Made by a program: the position numbers and the translations under genes. This document shows, piece after piece, positions 1 to 10,394 of a DNA stretch of 64,000 nucleotides. The DNA is from Flavobacteriales bacterium (GTDB lineage Bacteria > Bacteroidota > Bacteroidia > Flavobacteriales_F > PHOS-HE28). Position 1 is the stretch's first letter; each line of letters starts with the position of its first letter. The DNA is taken from assembly GCA_016716605.1 (NCBI GenBank), contig JADJWA010000001.1:806001-870000 (forward strand), in the 5' to 3' direction. The notes under the pieces are model-generated. The model was not told the DNA's origin. It saw only the letters and a list, made by a program, of their open reading frames with translations, and did not search any database.

Positions 1-3000
1 CGGACCATGCGCCGCCATTGGCCACGGTCACGCTGCCGTTCAGGGGGATGCTCGCGTTGTTCGCGCAGAACACGCCGCCCGTACCAGCATTCGCTGTCGG
101 GGCCGCGGTGAAGGTGACCAGCACCTCATCGGATACCGCGACGCAATTGCCATTTCCGATCGTGGTCAACGTGAGGTTGAGGGTGCCTGCCGCTACCTCT
201 GCGGGCGTTGGCGTGTAAACCGCATTCAACGATGCGATGCTCGGCGCGAAAGTGCCCGAGCCGCCGCTCCATTGTCCGCCGCCGGCTCCGCTGACGCTGC
301 CGCCAAGCTGCACTTGCGGATTGTTGCTGCACACGAAGAGGTCGCTGCCCGCATTGGCCACAGGTGCGCCGATGATGGTGATCACCATCTGGTCGCTCAC
401 CGCATTGCACAGCCCGTTCCCGGTACTGGTCAGCGTAAGCGTCGCTGCGCCCAGGGCCACTTCAGCCGGGCTCGGGACGTAGGTCGCATTCAGTGTATTC
501 GCGTTCGGGGTGAAGGTGCCGCCGCCGCCGCTCCACACGCCTCCTGTGGCGATCGTCACGGAGCCGTTCAATAGGACCGTAGGGTCATTGGAGCAGACCG
601 TGCGATCAAGGCCCGCGTTCACCACCGGGCTTTGCGTGAATACGATGAAGACCTCGTCGGTGACCTGTGCGCAGGTGCCGTTGCCGGTGCTCGTCAGGTT
701 CAGCGTGACCGAGCCGTTGTTCAATTCCGTGGTGCTCGGCGTGTACACCGCGTTCAGCGACGTGATGCTCGGTGAGAAACCACCCGTGCCGCCGCTCCAG
801 ATGCCGCCGCCCGCATTGCTCACGGAAGCAGCCAATTGCAACGCGGCATTGTTGGAGCACACCGTGGCATCAGCGCCAGCATTCACCAAGGGTGTCGGTG
901 CGATGGTGATGAGCACCTGATCGCTCACCGCGTTGCACAGGCCGTTCCCGGCGCTGGTCAAGGTGAGTGTCACCGTTCCTGCAGCGATCTCGCCCAGGCT
1001 CGGCGTATAGGTCGCATTCAGGTTGGCGCTGCTCGGATTGAAGGTGCCCGCGCCGCCGCTCCAGATTCCGCCTGCGGCATTGTTCACCACACCTGCCAGT
1101 TGCGCAGTCGATTGGTTGCCGCACACCGTGATGTTCGCTCCGGCGTTCACAACGGGCGCGGGCGTGATGGTGATCGCCACCTGGTCGCTCACCGGATTGC
1201 TGTTGCCGTTGCCCACCGTGGTGAGCGTGAGCGTCACCGTGCCTGCGGCTATCTCAGCTCCGCTAGGCAAGTAGGTCGCGTTCAGCGAAGCGCTGTTGGG
1301 CGTGAAGGCGCCCGTGCCGCCGCTCCAGATGCCACCTGCGGCGATCGTCACCGCGCCGTTCAGCGCTACGCTGGCGTTGTTCGCGCAAATGGTCTGGTCG
1401 GGGCCCGCATTCGCTGTAGGCGCAGCGCCGAAGGTGATGGTCATCTGATCGCTGGATGGCGCGCACGCTCCATTGCCCGTGGTGGTCATGGTCAGAGTGA
1501 CGCTGCCTGCGGCGATCTCTGCGGCAGTGGGCGTATACACCGCATTCACCGCGGTGTTGTTCGGATTGTAAGTGCCTGCGCCGCCGCTCCACACGATGCC
1601 GGTGGCCACGCTGAAGGAACCGGCCAAGGTGGTGTTCGCGTTATTCGAGCTGACCGTTTGGTCAGGGCCAGCATTCGCAACGGGCGCATTGGTGAAGGTG
1701 AGCGTCACCTGGTCGGAAACTGCGGCGCAATTGCCATTGCCCGTTGTCGTCACGGTGAGCGTCACGCTGCCATTGGCGATCTCGATCGGCGAAGGCATGT
1801 ACGTGATGTTCTGCGCCGTGCTGCCCGGAGCGTAGAGGCCTGAGCCACCGGACCACTGCACGCCTGTGGCTACAAAGACCGTCGCATTCAGCACAGCGTT
1901 CGCGTTGTTGCCGCAGAGTGATTGATCCGCGCCCGCGTTCACTGTGGGTGCAGGCGTGATGGTGTAGGTGACCTGGCTGCTCACTGGATTGCACAGGCCG
2001 TTGCCGGCGGAGGTGAGCGTGAGCGTCACGCTTCCGCTGGCGATCTCCGCTGCGGTCGGCGAGTAGGTGGCGTTCAGGGTGATGCTGTTCGGGGAGAACA
2101 CACCGCCCCCCCCGGTCCACACACCGCCCACAGCACCGGTAACCGAGCCATTCAGGTTGATGGTGGCCGCATTGGCGCAGACGGTGCCGTTCGCACCCGC
2201 ATCCACTATCGGCGCAGGCGTATAGGTGATGATTCGCGTCGAGGTCGCTGGTACGCAATTGCCATTGCCGGTGGTGGTGAGCGTGAGCAGCACCTGGCCA
2301 GCAGCGATGTCCGCAGCACCAGGCGTGTAGGTGGCGTTCAGCGTGCTCACATCCGGTGAGAAGGTCCCCGTGCCGCCGCTCCAAGTCCCGCCCGTCGCTG
2401 TCACCACGCTGCCATTCAGCGAAACCGTCGCGTTGTTCGCGCAGACCGTCACGTTCGGACCAGCGTTCGCCGTGGGCGCATCCGTGAAGGTGATCACCAT
2501 CAGGTCGGTGGCCGCATTGCAGAGTCCATTGCCCGTGGTGGTCAGGGTCAAGGTCACGCTGCCAGCCGCGATCTCGGCCGCCGTCGGCGTGTAGATCGCG
2601 CTCATGTTCGTGGTGCTCGGATCGAAGGTGCCATTGCCGCCGCTCCATACACCGCCCGTGGCGATGGAGAATGCACCGGATAATCCCGTCGAGGGATTGT
2701 TCGCGCAGAGCACGCGGTCAGCACCCGCGTTTGCAGTGGGTGCAGGCGTGATGGTGTAGGTCACCTGGTCGCTCACTGGCGAGCAGTTGCCATTGCCCAC
2801 CGTGGTGAGCGTGAGCGTCACGGTGCCTGCCGCGCGTTCCGCTGCACTTGGGGCGTAGATTGCGTTCAGCGTGCTATTGTTCGGACTGAAGATGCCAGTA
2901 CCGCCGCTCCAGATGGCGCCCGTGGCGACCGTGACGCTGCCGTTCAGGTTAATGGTGGCGTTGTTCGAGCACACCGTCCCGTTCGCACCGGCATTCACTG

Positions 3001-6000
3001 TGGGCGCAGGCGTGAAGGTGATCACGCGGCTGTCGGAAACAGCCGTGCAATTGCCGTTGCCCATGCTGGTGAGCGAGAGCGTCAACGTGCCCGAGGCAAT
3101 CTCAGCAGGTGTGGGCGTGTAAGTCGCATTGAGCGTGGTGTTGTTCGGGGTAAAGCTCCCTAGGCCGCCGCTCCAGATGCCGCCGGTCGCAACGGTCACG
3201 CTGCCGTTCAGGGGAATGACGGCATTGTTCGCGCAGAATGAAGCAGGGGCTCCCGCATTCACTAGGGGCGAAGGCGTGAATGTGAGGAGCACGACATCGC
3301 TCACCGCGTTGCAAAGGCCGTTGCCGGTGGTGGTGAGGGTGAGCATCACATTGCCGTTCGCGATCTCCGCCGCTGTGGGCGTATAGGTCGCGTTCATGTT
3401 AGCGGGGCTTGGGCTGAAGGTGCCCGCACCGCCGCTCCAGATCGCTCCGGATGCGACCGTGTAGCTGCCGCTCAGGGTGGCCGCCGGGTTGTTCGAGCAC
3501 AGTGTCTGATTCGGTCCCGCGTTCACCGTGGGCGCAGGCGTGATGCTGAAGGTGACATTGCCGCTCACCGCGTTGCAGTTGCCGTTTCCCGTGCTGGTCA
3601 GCGTGAGCGTCACCGTGCCCGCTGCGATCTCCGACGCCGTGGGCGCGTAGGTCGGGTTCAGCGCCGTGTTGTTCGGACTGAATGTCCCGCCACCGCTCCA
3701 AGCGCCACCGGTGGCGCCGACAACACTGCCATTCAAGCTGATCAATGGCGCATTCGCGCAAACGGTCCCGCTCGCGCCGGCATTCACGGTCGGCGCTGGA
3801 GTGAACGCGATCACCTTGTTCGCCGACACCGCGTTGCAGTTGCCGTTGCCCGTGGTGGTCAACGTGAGCGTGACGATGCCGTTGGCGATCTCCGCCGGGG
3901 TAGGCGTGTACGTCGCGTTCAATGCGGTGTTGTTCGGCGTGAAGGAGCCGTTGCCGCCGCTCCAGACACCGCCCGTTGCGCCGCCCACCGCCCCATTCAG
4001 GAACACGACGGGGTTGTTCGCGCAAATCGTGGCATCCGCACCTGCGCTCGCGGTCGGCGCCGGCGTGAATGTGAGGAGCACATCGTCGCTCACCGCGCTG
4101 CACTGGCCATTGCCAGTGGTGGTGAGCGTGAGGATCGCGCTGCCGTTCGCGATCTCGGCCGCGCTCGGAGTGTACACCGCGCCCAGGTTCGTATTGCTCG
4201 GATTGAAGGTACCGTTGCCGCCGCTCCAGACCCCGCCGGTCGCCACGGTCACGCTGCCACTCAGCGCAGCCGCTGGATTGTTGGAGCACAGCGTGAGGTT
4301 GTTGCCAGCGCTGGCCGTGGGTGCAGGCGTGATGCTGAATGTGACATTACTGCTCACCGCATTGCAATTGCCGTTGCCGGCTGAAGTCAAGGTGAGGGTT
4401 ACCGTGCCCGCAGCGATCTGCGCAGCCGTAGGCATGTAGGTCGCATTGAGCGTGGTGTTGTTCGGCGTGAAGGTGCCCGCGCCGCCGCTCCAGATCGCAC
4501 CCGTGGCGCCGCTCACGCTGCCGTTCAAGCTGATCAGCGGTGCATTCGCGCATACCGTTCCATTGCTCCCCGCGCTCACGATCGGCGCTGGCGTGAAGGT
4601 GATGGTGCGGTTGCTCGATGCTGCGTTGCACGTACCGTTGCCCGTGGTGGTGAGCGTGAGCGTCAAGGTGCCCGCAGCGAGTTCCGCTGGTGTGGGCGCG
4701 TAGGTGGCGTTGAGCGTGGTGTTGTTCGGCGTGAAGGATCCCGCACCGCCGCTCCAGATGCCGCCAGTGGCCACGGTCACAGCGCCATTCAGGCTCACCG
4801 TGGGGTTGTTCATGCACAGCGAGGCATCAGCACCCGCGTTCGCTGTGGGCGATGGCGTGAAGCTCAAGGCGACGCTGCTGCTCACCGCATTGCACAGGCC
4901 ATTGCCGGTGGTGGTGAGCGTCAAGGTGACGCTGCCGTTCGCGATCTCCGCCGCAGTGGGCGTGTAGGTCGCGTTCATGTTGGTGTTGCTCGGGAAGAAG
5001 CTGCCGAATCCGCCGCTCCACACCCCGCCAGTGGCCACGGTGAAGCCTCCGCTGAGGGTCGCAACCGGATTGTTCGAGCAAAGCGTCTGCCCAGGTCCGG
5101 CGTTCGCGGTCGGAGCCGGGGAGATCGTCCAGGTCACTTGGCTGCTCACCGGATTGCACAGGCCGTTGCCGGTGGAGGTCAGCGTCAAGGTCACGCTTCC
5201 CGCAGCACGTTCAGCGGCGCTGGGCGTGTACACCGCGTTCAAGGCGGTGTTGCTCGGACTGTAAGAGCCCGTGCCACCGCTCCATGCGCCGCCCGTGGCG
5301 CCGGAAACGGAACCGCTCAGTGTGATTGTGCTGTTGTTCGCGCATACGGTTCCGCCGAAACCGGCATTCACAACAGGAGCAGGCGTGAAGGTGATCACAC
5401 GGTCGCTGGTCGCGGGATTGCAGGTACCATTGCCCGTGGTAGTCAGGGTCAGCGTAAGGGTGCCGTTCGCGAGTTCCGCAGCCGTTGGCGTGTAGATCGC
5501 GTTCAGCGAGGTGTTGTTCGGGCTGAATGTGCCCAAGCCGCCGCTCCAAACGCCGCCGGTGGCGAGGGTCACGCTGCCATTCAAGGCCACACTGGCATTG
5601 TTCGCGCAGAGCGTCAGCGGCGCACCGGCATTGGCCGTGGGCGCAGGCGTGAAGCTGATCGTCATGTCATCCGATACCGGCACGCATGTGCCGAAACCGG
5701 TGGTGGTAAGCGTAAGGGTCACGCTGCCATTGGCGACCTCTGCTGCAGTCGGCGTGTACACGGCGTTCACGCTGGTAGCGCCCGGCGAGAAGCTGCCTGC
5801 GCCGCCGCTCCAGATGGCACCGGTGGCCACAGTGTAACTGCCGTTGAGGGTCGTGCTGGCATTGTTGCCGCAGCGCGTCTGATCCGCTCCGGCGTTCACC
5901 GTTGGTGCCGGAGTGATCGCGTAGGTCACGTTCGCGCTCACCGGCGAGCAGTTGCCATTGCCCACCGTGGTGAGCGTGAGCGTCACCGTGCCCGCAGCGA

Positions 6001-8780
6001 GTTCAGCGGCGCTGGGCGTGTAGGTGGCGTTCAGCGTGCTATTGCTCGGACTGAAGGTGCCCGTGCCGCCGCTCCAGATCCCGCCGGTGGCAACGGTCAC
6101 GCTGCCGCTCAAGCTGATGGTGGCGTTGTTGGCGCACACCGTTCCGTTCGATCCGGCATTCACCGTGGGCGCTGCCGTGAAAGTGATCTCGCGGCTGTCG
6201 GAAACAGCGGTGCAATTTCCGTTGCCCGTGCTCGTCAAGGTCAAGGTCAAGGAGCCTGCGGCGATCTCCGCAGCGGTCGGCGCATAGGTGGCGTTGAGGG
6301 TGGTGTTGTTCGGCGTGAAGCTGCCCAAGCCGCCGCTCCAAACGCCGCCGGTGGCACCGGTGACGATGCCATTCAAAGGGATGTTGGCGTTGTTCGCGCA
6401 GAAGGAGGCCGGAGCGCCCGCATCCACCACCGGCGCTGCCGTGAAGCTCAAGGTCACGGTGCTGCTCACCGCGTTGCACGAACCGTTGCCCGTGGTGGTG
6501 AGCGTAAGCGTCACGTTGCCGTTCGCGATCTCCGCCGCCGCGGGCGTATAGGTCGCGTTCATGTTGGCGGTGCTGGGGCTGAAGCTGCCGTTGCCGCCGC
6601 TCCAAACGCCACCGGTCGCGACGGTGAAACTGCCGTTCAGCGTGGCCCCGGGGTTATTCGCGCAGAGCGTCTGCGTGGCCCCGGCATTCGCTGTCGGCGC
6701 GGGCGTGATGGTCCAAAGCACTTGATCGCTCACGGCATTGCAGGTGCCGTTGCCGGTACTGGTGAGCGTGAGCGTCACACTGCCCGCAGCGCGTTCAGCA
6801 GCTGTGGGCGTGTAGTTCGCATCCAGCGTGTTGTTGTTCGGCGAGTAGGTGCCCGCACCGCCGCTCCAGGTTCCGCCGGAGGCGCCGGTCACGGAGCCCG
6901 CGAGGGTGATCGCGCTGTTGTTCGCGCACACCGTTCCGTTCGGACCGGCATTCACCACCGGTGCAGGTGTGAAGGTGATCACGCGGTTGCTGCTCACCGC
7001 GTTGCAGGTGCCGTTGCCCGTGCTCGTGAGCGTCAACGTCAAGCTGCTTGCCGCGATCTCGGCAGCAGTGGGCGTATAGGTTGCATTCAGCGTGGTGTTG
7101 TCCGGGTTGTAGATGCCCGCACCACCGCTCCATGCGCCACCGGTCGCACCGGTCACGCTTCCGTTCAAGGCCACTTGCCCATTGTTCGCGCACACCGATA
7201 CCGGTGCACCCGCATTCACCACAGGTGCTGGGGTGAAGCTGATGGTCATCTGATCATCGACTGCAACGCACCCCCCGTTGCCCGTGCTTGTGAGCGTGAG
7301 CGTCACGTTGCCGTTCGCGATCTCCGCCGCCGTGGGCGTGTAGGTCGCGTTCATGTTCGTGGTGCTGGGGTCGAAGGTGCCCGCGCCACCGCTCCAAACG
7401 CCGCCCGTGGCCACGGTGAAGCTGCCGTTCAAGGCCACCGCTGCGTTGTTCGCGCACACCACCCGATCGAGACCGGCATTCACCGTTGGTGCCGGCGTGA
7501 TGGTATAGGTGACTTGTGCGCTCTCAGCGTTGCAGGTGCCGTTGCCGACAGTCGTCAGCGTGAGCGTAACCGTTCCGGCGGCGCGCTCCGCCAGGCTCGG
7601 CGTGTACACCGCGTTCATGGTGGTGTTGTTCGGGCTGTAGGTGCCCGTGCCGCCGCTCCAAACGGCACCCGCTGCGCCGGTGAACGAACCCGCGAGGGTG
7701 ATCGCGCTGTTGTTCGCGCATACCATTCCGTTGGGGCCGGCATTCACCGTGGGGGCAGTGGTGAAGGTGATCACGCGATCGCTCGAAACGGGCAGGCAGT
7801 TGCCATTGCCGGTGCTTGTGAGCGTGAGGGTCAAGGTGCCGGCGGCGATCTCGGCGGCAGAAGGCGTGTAGATGGCGTTGAGCGTGGTGCTGTTCGGCGT
7901 GAAGGTGCCGGTGCCTCCGCTCCAGATGCCGCCCAAGGCGTTGGTCACCAATCCGCTCAGCGACACTTGCGCGTTGTTCGCGCACACCGATACCGGCGCA
8001 CCGGCATTCACCACCGGAGCCGGCGTGAAGCCGATCGTCACATTGCTGCTCACCGCATTGCAGGTGCCGTTGCCCGTGGTGGTGAGCGTGAGCGTCACGC
8101 TTCCGTTGGCGATCTCGGCGGCGGTAGGCGTGTATTGCGCCGACATGTTGGTGGTGCTGGGGTCGAAGGATCCCGCGCCGCCGCTCCAGATGCCGCCTGT
8201 GGCCACGGTGAATGAGCCGTTCAGCTGCGCCACCGCATTGTTCGCGCAGCGCGTGATCGCAGAGCCTGCATTCACGTTAGGTGCAGGCGTAAAGGCCACG
8301 AGCATGCTGTCAATCACCGCCGGGCAAACGCCGTTGCCCGTTGATGTCAAGCGGATCCACACCTGGCCTGCGAGCAGGTCGGCGGCCGAGGGCATGTAGC
8401 TGGCATTCAGGCTGCTGTTGCTGGGAAGGAAGCTCCCGCTGCCGGCGGTGGTCCATACGCCACCAACAGCGTTCAGCACGGTGCCCCCCAGTTGCACAGT
8501 GGTGTTGTTGAGGCACACCGACTGATCAGGCCCGGCATCGGGGATCGGCAGGGGCGAGAAAGTCACCACCATCTGATCGCTCGATGGTGTGCAAGGGCCG
8601 GTGGAGGTCAAGGTCAAGGTCACGCTGCCGATCGCGAGGTCGCCGATGCTGGGCTCGTAGGTGGCATTCAGTGAGGTGGGGCTTGGAACGAAGGTGCCGC
8701 TGCCGTTGGTGGTCCAGATCCCCGTGGTGCTTCCGCCGGAGACCGTTCCAGTGAGCGATACCGTCTCATTCGCGCAGCGC
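1..8780. repeat. 33+ tandem 264-bp coding repeats
   Basis: The plus-strand anchor ccgctcca (or a close variant) recurs every 264 bp from about 264 to about 8709. One unit near 3695 is 3 bp shorter. The unit length is a multiple of three, so every alternative frame also stays open for long stretches, which produces false antisense ORFs. Units are similar but not identical, so the array has been diverging as well as duplicating. Confidence 0.93.
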
Positions 8781-10201
8781 GTCTGGTCCGCACCGGCGCT
8801 CACGTTTATCTGCCCGGCGAACTCCGAGAAGAAGCCGTAGCGGCAGCCCGATGATGCCCCGCCGTTGATTATCGCGAGTGAGAACACATCGGAGGTGTTG
8901 GTCACGATGAAGGCCTGGTTCACCGGCACCTGCGTGGTGTTGTATTGGATCCGAGCGGCCATCCATTGGCCACCCGTTCCGGGAACCGCTTGGAACGCAG
9001 AACCCGGTATCGTCGCCGTACCGGGTCCCGTCACCACGAAGTCGTCCTGAGATCCGCTCCTCACGAGCAGATTCAAGAAGAACGACTCCGAGGTGGATCG
9101 CGTGAAGCTGAGCTGCGTGCTGCCCGCGCAATTGAGCGGAGGCAGGATCGCCATGCCCTGCTCGCAGCCGAAACCGGTGACGTGGATGGCGTAAAGCGGC
9201 TTCGAGCCCATGACCAATGTGGCGTTATTGGCCGCGCCCGCCAGGTAATCCATGTCGTGGCGGTAGTACTGCCCTGCGAAGAGCGTGGCCACCGGCGTTG
9301 GGCTGCCATCGATGTACACCTGCGTGTTGTTCTGCACGGCCATCACGAAGAGCGACTCGTCGCCGTTGTTATTCAGTGCGCCCTTCACCGCCACGTACTC
9401 CGTGCCCAGGATGTTCACCGGCACGATCTGGTCGAGCATCAGATCATAACAGCCGCCCGAGGGGTTGTGGTTCGAGTCGTCCTTGATGGAGACCGCGATG
9501 GGCTTGTCCGAAAGCACCACCGCACCCGAAGGGTGCGTCATGGGATCGGTGTGCGTGGCGGGCGTGGTGTTCGCCGTTGAATAGGTCTGGCCTGCGTTGA
9601 GCGTCACCGTCCAAGGCGTCAGCGCCGGATGGCCATCCACCGCCACCGGCGAATAGATCAGCACGGTGGTATTGTTCTCGGTGGCAACGATGTCGAAGGA
9701 CGCGAAGGCCAGGTCGGCATTGTTCGGAACGAAGCTGTGGTTGTAGAAGGGGGCGTGCTTGTGCAGCGGGATGTAGAACTCGGTGCCCAGGCCGTTGGCG
9801 CCCTTGAGCGCCAGGATATCCGGGTTGTTCGTATTGCTCGATTCGTAATAGCAGGTGATGTTGGCCGTGGATTGGATCCGCAGGCCCGTGTTGAGGATGC
9901 TGTTCGTGGGGCGCGTCTCCAGTTGGGCCTTCAGCGCCGTCATGTTGTGGCGCACGGCCGAGTTGGCCGGCACGTTGAGCACGATCGGGCTGCCTCCATT
10001 GAAGGCCGGGTTGGCGGGCTGCGAAACCGTGACGGTCGCGGCCGCATTGCCCGTGGTCACGTTCAGGAAGATCGGCTCATCCCCCGGCATGTTGTGCCGA
10101 AGGGTGACATCGGGAGGAGCCATCCAGAACTCGGTCCCCGTCTGTGCCTGGATGAGCCCGGTAAGGAGCAGTCCAAGCACCAAGAGCAGTGCCTTTTTCA
10201 T
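1..10201 (-). CDS. Giant secreted repeat protein with IgGFc-binding-like head (3' end outside window)
   Basis: The minus frame opens at an ATG at 10201 and stays in register to the window edge, giving at least 3,400 residues. It starts with a signal peptide (MKKALLLVLGLLLTG... ending near IQAQ). Residues about 20-470 resemble the IgGFc-binding N-terminal domain found on Bacteroidota surface proteins (early GTEFWMAPPD motif). From about residue 470 there are tandem 88-residue units, each 264 bp, with recurring text such as GVWSGGTGTF, NATYTP, VTLTLTTTGNG, NAGADQT and CANN. Each unit carries about two cysteines. I count 33 complete units plus one cut by the edge, all in register except for one lost codon near 3695. 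The fold is probably an Ig/PKD-like beta-sandwich stalk. The protein is probably exported and surface-displayed, an adhesin or gliding-type filament. A type IX sorting or gliding C-terminal domain is expected beyond the edge but is not seen. Confidence 0.85.
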   Translation of the reverse strand, partial: MKKALLLVLGLLLTGLIQAQTGTEFWMAPPDVTLRHNMPGDEPIFLNVTTGNAAATVTVSQPANPAFNGGSPIVLNVPANSAVRHNMTALKAQLETRPTNSILNTGLRIQSTANITCYYESSNTNNPDILALKGANGLGTEFYIPLHKHAPFYNHSFVPNNADLAFASFDIVATENNTTVLIYSPVAVDGHPALTPWTVTLNAGQTYSTANTTPATHTDPMTHPSGAVVLSDKPIAVSIKDDSNHNPSGGCYDLMLDQIVPVNILGTEYVAVKGALNNNGDESLFVMAVQNNTQVYIDGSPTPVATLFAGQYYRHDMDYLAGAANNATLVMGSKPLYAIHVTGFGCEQGMAILPPLNCAGSTQLSFTRSTSESFFLNLLVRSGSQDDFVVTGPGTATIPGSAFQAVPGTGGQWMAARIQYNTTQVPVNQAFIVTNTSDVFSLAIINGGASSGCRYGFFSEFAGQINVSAGADQTRCANETVSLTGTVSGGSTTGIWTTNGSGTFVPSPTSLNATYEPSIGDLAIGSVTLTLTSTGPCTPSSDQMVVTFSPLPIPDAGPDQSVCLNNTTVQLGGTVLNAVGGVWTTAGSGSFLPSNSSLNASYMPSAADLLAGQVWIRLTSTGNGVCPAVIDSMLVAFTPAPNVNAGSAITRCANNAVAQLNGSFTVATGGIWSGGAGSFDPSTTNMSAQYTPTAAEIANGSVTLTLTTTGNGTCNAVSSNVTIGFTPAPVVNAGAPVSVCANNAQVSLSGLVTNALGGIWSGGTGTFTPNSTTLNAIYTPSAAEIAAGTLTLTLTSTGNGNCLPVSSDRVITFTTAPTVNAGPNGMVCANNSAITLAGSFTGAAGAVWSGGTGTYSPNNTTMNAVYTPSLAERAAGTVTLTLTTVGNGTCNAESAQVTYTITPAPTVNAGLDRVVCANNAAVALNGSFTVATGGVWSGGAGTFDPSTTNMNATYTPTAAEIANGNVTLTLTSTGNGGCVAVDDQMTISFTPAPVVNAGAPVSVCANNGQVALNGSVTGATGGAWSGGAGIYNPDNTTLNATYTPTAAEIAASSLTLTLTSTGNGTCNAVSSNRVITFTPAPVVNAGPNGTVCANNSAITLAGSVTGASGGTWSGGAGTYSPNNNTLDANYTPTAAERAAGSVTLTLTSTGNGTCNAVSDQVLWTITPAPTANAGATQTLCANNPGATLNGSFTVATGGVWSGGNGSFSPSTANMNATYTPAAAEIANGNVTLTLTTTGNGSCNAVSSTVTLSFTAAPVVDAGAPASFCANNANIPLNGIVTGATGGVWSGGLGSFTPNNTTLNATYAPTAAEIAAGSLTLTLTSTGNGNCTAVSDSREITFTAAPTVNAGSNGTVCANNATISLSGSVTVATGGIWSGGTGTFSPSNSTLNATYTPSAAELAAGTVTLTLTTVGNGNCSPVSANVTYAITPAPTVNAGADQTRCGNNASTTLNGSYTVATGAIWSGGAGSFSPGATSVNAVYTPTAAEVANGSVTLTLTTTGFGTCVPVSDDMTISFTPAPTANAGAPLTLCANNASVALNGSVTLATGGVWSGGLGTFSPNNTSLNAIYTPTAAELANGTLTLTLTTTGNGTCNPATSDRVITFTPAPVVNAGFGGTVCANNSTITLSGSVSGATGGAWSGGTGSYSPSNTALNAVYTPSAAERAAGSVTLTLTSTGNGLCNPVSSQVTWTISPAPTANAGPGQTLCSNNPVATLSGGFTVATGGVWSGGFGSFFPSNTNMNATYTPTAAEIANGSVTLTLTTTGNGLCNAVSSSVALSFTPSPTANAGADASLCMNNPTVSLNGAVTVATGGIWSGGAGSFTPNNTTLNATYAPTPAELAAGTLTLTLTTTGNGTCNAASSNRTITFTPAPIVSAGSNGTVCANAPLISLNGSVSGATGAIWSGGAGTFTPNNTTLNATYMPTAAQIAAGTVTLTLTSAGNGNCNAVSSNVTFSITPAPTASAGNNLTLCSNNPAAALSGSVTVATGGVWSGGNGTFNPSNTNLGAVYTPSAAEIANGSAILTLTTTGNGQCSAVSDDVLLTFTPAPTASAGADATICANNPVVFLNGAVGGATGGVWSGGNGSFTPNNTALNATYTPTPAEIANGIVTLTLTTTGNGNCNAVSANKVIAFTPAPTVNAGASGTVCANAPLISLNGSVVGATGGAWSGGGTFSPNNTALNPTYAPTASEIAAGTVTLTLTSTGNGNCNAVSGNVTFSITPAPTVNAGPNQTLCSNNPAATLSGSYTVASGAIWSGGAGTFSPSPANMNATYTPTAAEIANGNVMLTLTTTGNGLCNAVSDVVLLTFTPSPLVNAGAPASFCANNAVIPLNGSVTVATGGIWSGGLGSFTPNNTTLNATYTPTPAEIASGTLTLSLTSMGNGNCTAVSDSRVITFTPAPTVNAGANGTVCSNNATINLNGSVTVATGAIWSGGTGIFSPNNSTLNAIYAPSAAERAAGTVTLTLTTVGNGNCSPVSDQVTYTITPAPTANAGADRVLCANNPSTGLSGAFSIATGGVWSGGNGTFDPSTTNMSAIYTPTAAEIAAGSVTLTLTTTGNGLCNAATDLMVITFTDAPTANAGPNVTVCANNATVSLNGSVVTATGGTWSGGTGTFSPDVSTLNATYTPGAADIAAGQVLLTLTTTGNGNCVPATSTRIITYTPAPIVDAGANGTVCANAATINLNGSVTGAVGGVWTGGGGVFSPNSITLNATYSPTAAEIASGSVTLTLTSAGNGLCNPVSSQVTYTITPAPTVNAGADQSLCGNNANAVLNATVFVATGVQWSGGSGLYAPGSTAQNITYMPSPIEIANGSVTLTVTTTGNGNCAAVSDQVTLTFTNAPVANAGPDQTVSSNNANTTLAGSFSVATGIVWSGGAGTYNPNNTAVNAVYTPTAAEIAAGSVTLTMTTTGNGACAPSSDQMTITFGAAPTANAGPDQTICANNASVALNGAVTIAAGGIWSGGTGAFTPNSASLNATYLPSGAEIAAGTVTLTLTTVGNGNSNPVSDQVAITITPAPVVNAGANITVCGNQSTAQLAGVVNNAAGGIWSGGAGTFNPSSANLNATYTPSLGEIAAGTVTLTLTSAGNGLCNAVSDQVLITIAPTPLVNAGADATVCSNNAALQLAASVSNAGGGIWSGGTGGFSPSITSLNAVYTPSTTELNNGSVTLNLTSTGNGTCAQVTDEVFIVFTQSPVVNAGLDRTVCSNDPTVLLNGSVTIATGGVWSGGGGTFTPNANTLNATYVPSPAEVALGAATLTLTSTGNGLCNAVSDQMVITIIGAPVANAGSDLFVCSNNPQVQLGGSVSGAGGGQWSGGSGTFAPSIASLNAVYTPTPAEVAAGTLNLTLTTIGNGNCVAVSDEVLVTFTAAPTANAGTGGVFCANNASIPLNGSVTVANGGAWS

Positions 10202-10394
10202 TCGATAAGGTCAGCCCGTGAGTGGCGGGCCGGTGCCGTTCTACGCAGACCGGCCAGCGGGGTTCGTTCGTCGATGAACCGTCGTACCCGCCAGTCGGCA
10301 GCTGCTGCACCATGCACTGACCGCGGCTTGGTGTAAAGACGGAATGGCCTTCCCTACCCCCGTACTTTGGCGGATCCCTCCACGCCAGCGCTCC
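10202..10394. promoter_or_regulatory. Divergent intergenic region between the giant repeat gene and the kinase gene
   Basis: This gap separates divergent genes. For the kinase on plus, TACTTTGG at 10363-10370 resembles the Bacteroidota -7 element (TAnnTTTG), 24 bp before the chosen ATG. No convincing -7 element was found for the repeat protein on minus, and no Shine-Dalgarno sequence is evident for either gene. Confidence 0.4.

Noticed and set aside
1662..2648. Minus-strand open frame of 328 codons in a second register, with similar frames at 836-1843 (plus) and 3399-4289 (minus)
   Set aside because: These have Arg/His/Gln-rich shadow composition and recur with the tandem unit; the true frame has a signal peptide and domain text.
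5138..8215. Plus-strand open frame of 1,025 codons rich in Arg, Gly, Ala and His
   Set aside because: It is antisense to the giant repeat gene. The 264-bp unit is divisible by three, so a frame open in one unit is open in all; the composition is that of a shadow frame.
1..8780. Tandem repeats considered as a CRISPR array or satellite
   Set aside because: The unit is 264 bp, coding, and contiguous with no spacers.
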